A stretch of 64,000 nucleotides of DNA, taken from NCBI RefSeq assembly GCF_039822625.1, contig NZ_JBDLLG010000027.1, positions 1-64,000 of the forward strand. Direction: 5' to 3'. Under the pieces are notes generated by a model. That model worked only from the letters and a program-made list of their open reading frames with translations. It was not told the DNA's origin and ran no database searches. Positions 61,192 through 64,000 of the stretch are shown here, one piece after another (position 1 is the first letter of the stretch; the number at the start of each line of letters is the position of its first letter). Source of the DNA: Marinimicrobium locisalis. GTDB taxonomy: Bacteria > Pseudomonadota > Gammaproteobacteria > Pseudomonadales > Cellvibrionaceae. The translations under genes were made by a program, and so were the position numbers.

Positions 61192-61806
61192 ATGAGCAAG
61201 CCCAGTAACAAAGCCTCCCGCCGTCAACAGATTCTGGAATCCCTGGCCCACATGTTGGAGGCCAGCCCCGGCGCCCGGATTACCACAGCGGCTCTGGCAC
61301 GGGAAGTGGGCGTCTCCGAAGCGGCGCTTTACCGCCACTTTCCCAGCAAGTCAAAAATGTTTGAGGGTCTGATCGAGTTTATCGAGGACACCATCTTCAC
61401 TCGCATCTCGTTGATCATTTCGGAGGAGCCGGCGGCGCTGCGCCGCTGTGAGAAAATTCTGCTGCTGCTTCTGACCTTCACCGAGCGCAACCCGGGCATT
61501 ACCCGGTTGCTCACCGGCGACGCCCTGACCGGTGAGACCGAACGCCTGCGTCAGCGAGTGGCCCAATTATTTGAACGGGTGGAAACCCAGTTGAAGCAAA
61601 TATTGCGGGAAGCCGAGTTACGGGAAGGGCTGCGGCCCAATTTGCCGCTCTCAGCGGCGGCCAACCTGTTGATGGCGGCAGCGGATGGGCGAATCACCCA
61701 GTTCGTGCGCAGCCAATTTCGCCGCCCGCCCACCGAACACTGGGCCGAACAATGGCCGGTTCTGGTCAGCGGACTGATGCGCGAACAACAGCTGCACACC
61801 GTCTAA
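61192..61806 (+). CDS. slmA: Nucleoid occlusion factor SlmA
   Basis: 204 residues from ATG 61192 (MSKPSNKASRRQQILESLAH); the in-frame sequence before it is not SlmA-like. TetR-family fold with HTH at about 25-60 (ITTAALAREVGVSEAALYRHF) and the SlmA-typical body FPSKSKMFEGLIEFIEDTIF, LLLLLTFTERNPGITRLLTG, DGRITQFVRSQFRRPPTEHW. SlmA binds chromosomal sites and blocks FtsZ rings over the nucleoid. Downstream of argB, as in Pseudomonas and Vibrio relatives; the 199-bp gap between them shows only a small hairpin. Confidence 0.95.
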   Translation: MSKPSNKASRRQQILESLAHMLEASPGARITTAALAREVGVSEAALYRHFPSKSKMFEGLIEFIEDTIFTRISLIISEEPAALRRCEKILLLLLTFTERNPGITRLLTGDALTGETERLRQRVAQLFERVETQLKQILREAELREGLRPNLPLSAAANLLMAAADGRITQFVRSQFRRPPTEHWAEQWPVLVSGLMREQQLHTV

Positions 61807-61821
61807 GGGGCGCACCGCCCC

Positions 61822-62460
61822 TCAGCGGTCTCCGGCCGCCGAGGCCGGGCGCTGCTCCGCCGCCTGAATGTCCTTGAAGCGTTCGATGTCCTGGTCGTAC
61901 TTTGCCTCGACCTGCTCGTATTCCTCCTGGCGGCTGGCGATCTGCGCTTTGACCTCTTCCGCCTCGGTTTTCAGGGTTTTCAGGTTTTCAAGAACGCTGT
62001 CCGAAACCGACTGACCACTGCGCTCCATGCGCGCCGCTCGGGCTTCCAAATCCCGGACCTGCGCTCGAATATTGCTCAAGTTGCCTTCCAGGATGCTGAT
62101 ATTGCTCTGCAGTTCCGCCAGGCTGCGACGCTTGGCATCGCGAATGTCCTTCGTCGTACTATAGCGGCGCTTCAGCTCCGTGTTGTACGCTTCGCGCTCA
62201 CGGCGCAGGCGTTCGGCCCGCGCTTGCGCCTCTACTTCCTCTTTGGAGGGCGCGGGCGGCACCGTTTCCAGCACCTCGCCGTACATGGAAACAATTTCGT
62301 AGCCCTTGGGCACATACTTCGGCGGAATACGATCTTCCACCACCTTGACCCCTTCGTCATTGACATAGCGGTAGTAGACCCTCTCGGGAGCCTCGGCATA
62401 CGCCGCCACCGCCCACGTCAGGCCGGCGATTAACGCGCACCATCGAACCATGCTAGTCAT
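61822..62460 (-). CDS. DUF4124-type periplasmic protein with a long coiled coil
   Basis: 212 residues. Signal peptide 1-22 ends AAYA. A short DUF4124-like N-terminal domain follows (YYRYVNDEGVKVVEDRIPP, then YVPKGYEIVSMYGEV). From about residue 70 the sequence is highly charged and helical with heptad-like Leu/Ile spacing (LAELQSNISILEGNLSNIRA, then RQEEYEQVEAKYDQDIERF), so a coiled coil of about 120 residues. It is convergent with slmA (15-bp gap) and lies downstream of pyrE. Probable periplasmic scaffold; function unknown. Confidence 0.85.
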   Translation of the reverse strand: MTSMVRWCALIAGLTWAVAAYAEAPERVYYRYVNDEGVKVVEDRIPPKYVPKGYEIVSMYGEVLETVPPAPSKEEVEAQARAERLRREREAYNTELKRRYSTTKDIRDAKRRSLAELQSNISILEGNLSNIRAQVRDLEARAARMERSGQSVSDSVLENLKTLKTEAEEVKAQIASRQEEYEQVEAKYDQDIERFKDIQAAEQRPASAAGDR

Positions 62461-62554
62461 AGGGACCTCGCTGCCTTCTATTTAGTCGCTTTTTGCGCTC
62501 AACCTTTCACCGAGCCACTCTCCCTTTACGTTTCATTGACTGTCCATGGTTACA

Positions 62555-63193
62555 CTATACGCCATACTCGGCGCGGTATGCTTCAATCTGAGTCACAATC
62601 TCCGCGCGAGCCGGGTCGCCTTTCAGGTAGGCTGTGACGTTATCGAGATCGACAATGCTAATGACGGGAATGCCGGTGTCCTCCACCTCCTGGATGGCCG
62701 AGCGCTCGCCCTTGCCCCGCTCCTGGCGGTTTAGGCCAATCAGTACCCCGGCCGGCTCGGCACCGACCGAGCGGATCAGCTCCACCGACTCACCCACCGC
62801 CGTGCCCGCGGTAATCACATCGTCCACAATTAGCACTTTGCCCTTCAGCGGGGCCCCCACCAGGCTGCCGCCTTCGCCGTGATCCTTGGCCTCCTTGCGA
62901 TTAAACGCATAGGGCAGGTCCGTTCCGTGTTGGTCCGCCAGCGCCACGGCGGTGGTGGTCGCCAGCGGGATGCCTTTGTAGGCCGGCCCAAAGAGCACAT
63001 CCACCGTTAGCCCAGAGGCCACCAGTGCCGCCGCGTAGCACCGCCCCAGCCGGGCCAGGGCCCGGCCGGTCTGAAATTTGCCCGCGTTGAAAAAATAGGG
63101 GCTGACCCGCCCGGACTTGAGGGTAAATTCACCGAAACCCAGGGCTTGATGCTCAATCGCCAACTCAATAAAGTCGCGCTGGTAGTTCTCCAT
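62555..63193 (-). CDS. pyrE: Orotate phosphoribosyltransferase
   Basis: 212 residues from ATG 63193 (MENYQRDFIELAI). Converts orotate plus PRPP to OMP in pyrimidine synthesis. Motifs: LKSGRVSPYFFNAGKF, FGPAYKGIPLATTTAVALA and the PRPP loop VLIVDDVITAGTAVGES. Divergent from crc, the order seen in Pseudomonas. Its leader on the minus strand has a hairpin, a T-rich tract and an overlapping small frame that together look like a pyrimidine-type attenuator. Confidence 0.97.
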   Translation of the reverse strand: MENYQRDFIELAIEHQALGFGEFTLKSGRVSPYFFNAGKFQTGRALARLGRCYAAALVASGLTVDVLFGPAYKGIPLATTTAVALADQHGTDLPYAFNRKEAKDHGEGGSLVGAPLKGKVLIVDDVITAGTAVGESVELIRSVGAEPAGVLIGLNRQERGKGERSAIQEVEDTGIPVISIVDLDNVTAYLKGDPARAEIVTQIEAYRAEYGV

Positions 63194-63257
63194 GCAAAAC
63201 TCTCGCAAATACGCTAAATTGAAAAGGAAGCCGGCTAAACCGGCTGGTGCTCACCAT
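63165..63257 (-). promoter_or_regulatory. Candidate pyrE attenuator with overlapping leader frame
   Basis: On the minus strand a hairpin AGCCGG-TTTAG-CCGGCT (63229-63245) is followed by TTCCTTTTC, 27 bp before the pyrE ATG. A frame from ATG 63257 runs through the hairpin and ends at TGA 63165, inside pyrE, and would encode 30 residues. A TATAAT hexamer lies at 63284-63289, placing transcription start just ahead. In E. coli pyrE, translation close behind polymerase at low UTP prevents termination; the layout here is the same. The leader start has a weak ribosome binding site. Confidence 0.45.
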
Positions 63258-63449
63258 CAAAGGCCCGTCACCGATAGGGTACAATTATAACGCCCGAGCA
63301 TCCGCCTGCACGGCCCAGTCGTCCCGTGGTCCCGACCGAGCGCACCGAAAATGCCTCCAACGCGCTGAATTTGGGGGTTTTTACGCCTCTAATTAACACA
63401 AAGATAACGAGCTCGGGTATCATACACAGTCCGTAAACAAGGGGCTAAT

Positions 63450-64000
63450 ATGAGAGTTATCAGTCTTAGCGTCGATGGTATATTTCAGGCGGCTCAGCGA
63501 GGTTTGTTCGACTGGCTGGACAGCCAGGACGCAGACGTCATCTGTCTGCAAGATCTGCGCGCGCTGGAATATGAAGTAGAGGACCAGGAGGTTTTCCAAC
63601 TGGAGGGCTACTTCGCCTACTATTTCGACTCCGGGACACCCCACTACAACGGGGTGGCAATCTACACCCGCAAGCAACCCAAGGCATTGATTTTCGGTTT
63701 GGGCTTTTCTTCCGGGGTGGACATGGAAGGCCGCTACCTGCAAATTGATTACGAGCAGTTGAGCATCGGTTCAATGCTCGCCCCCAGCGCGACCTCTGAA
63801 ATGGAGTCCCAGGAGGTGAAGATCAAATTCTTCGACGACCTCCAGGGCCATCTGGACAAGATCACCCGCAAGCGCCGTGAGTTTATCTTCTGTGGCAACT
63901 GGGCGATGGCCCACACCCCGCGCGATGTGACCAACCCGGAAAAGAACGAGCACGAGTCCGGTTTTCTGCCCCACGAGCGGCAGTGGCTAAGCCAGGTGTT
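63450..64000 (+). CDS. crc: Catabolite repression control protein Crc, 3' end outside window
   Basis: 183 residues visible of about 260; open to the window edge. Start ATG 63450 with AAGGGG upstream. Exonuclease III/EEP fold, but with the substitutions that mark Crc rather than an active nuclease: the metal Glu of the ExoIII motif is Asp in VICLQDLRALE, and the later motif reads FIFCGNWAMAHTPRDVTNP where nucleases have GDxN. Other Crc landmarks are GVAIYTRKQPKALIFGLGF and FLPHERQWLSQVF. Crc works with Hfq to repress translation of catabolic mRNAs. Adjacent to pyrE as in Pseudomonas. Presence implies Hfq-Crc carbon control in this organism, which may reach the cellulase cluster. Confidence 0.93.
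   Translation, partial: MRVISLSVDGIFQAAQRGLFDWLDSQDADVICLQDLRALEYEVEDQEVFQLEGYFAYYFDSGTPHYNGVAIYTRKQPKALIFGLGFSSGVDMEGRYLQIDYEQLSIGSMLAPSATSEMESQEVKIKFFDDLQGHLDKITRKRREFIFCGNWAMAHTPRDVTNPEKNEHESGFLPHERQWLSQV

Overview
The window is chromosomal DNA of a gammaproteobacterium that degrades plant cell walls, most likely a marine Cellvibrionaceae-type organism (Marinimicrobium, Gilvimarinus, Saccharophagus or Cellvibrio relatives). The evidence is three secreted glycoside hydrolases that carry CBM2 and CBM10 modules joined by long serine-rich linkers. The housekeeping order also fits: ubiC-ubiA-phoB-phoR, coaBC-algC-argB, pyrE/crc and rpmB-rpmG, as in Pseudomonas and its allies. Genus assignment is an inference from gene content.

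Layout. 1-5.5 kb (minus strand): a lipoprotein gene followed by the start of a very large two-partner-secretion adhesin that runs off the left edge. 5.9-11.4 kb (minus): an accessory block of six uncharacterised genes with three paralogues of one unknown family, a lipoprotein with an ExbD/TolR-like tail, and two proteins with Gly/Ala-rich hydrophobic stretches. 11.5-17.2 kb (minus): a 1916-residue surface protein with GLUG-type modules, thrombospondin-type-3 calcium repeats and a GlyGly-CTERM-like tail, preceded by a perfect CRP-type palindrome. 17.6-25.7 kb (minus): ackA-pta, mutM, phoB-phoR and ubiC-ubiA. 26-38 kb: a dicarboxylate/glutamate symporter, a hotdog thioesterase coupled to a hydratase, a YbaK-HDOD fusion, recG, oxyR, an SDR epimerase, an ALG10-like membrane glycosyltransferase and recQ.

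38-48 kb (minus) is a polysaccharide-degradation cluster: GH9 cellulase, a propeller lipoprotein translationally coupled to it, GH6 cellulase, GH5 (subfamily-8-like) mannanase and a catalytic-domain-free double discoidin/FN3 protein. 48.6-54.3 kb holds a GyrI-like/ABC-2 exporter operon divergent from a WYL regulator, an ECF42-type sigma factor with its DGPF/YCII partner, and a small outer-membrane barrel. 54.5-64 kb holds rpmB-rpmG, radC, coaBC, a membrane-anchored AlgC, argB, slmA, a DUF4124 protein, pyrE and the start of crc.

The strongest unexplained signal is a family of palindromic units of about 125 bp. Five are well preserved and one is decayed. Each has a conserved loop, arms that differ between copies but remain self-complementary, and fixed ends (TGGCAC... 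and ...CCGGAC). All but one lie 23-33 bp beyond a stop codon. Two pairs form inverted compounds, and one compound has a GTAG-bounded REPIN-like element in its spacer. Second is the unknown six-gene block at 5.9-11.4 kb.
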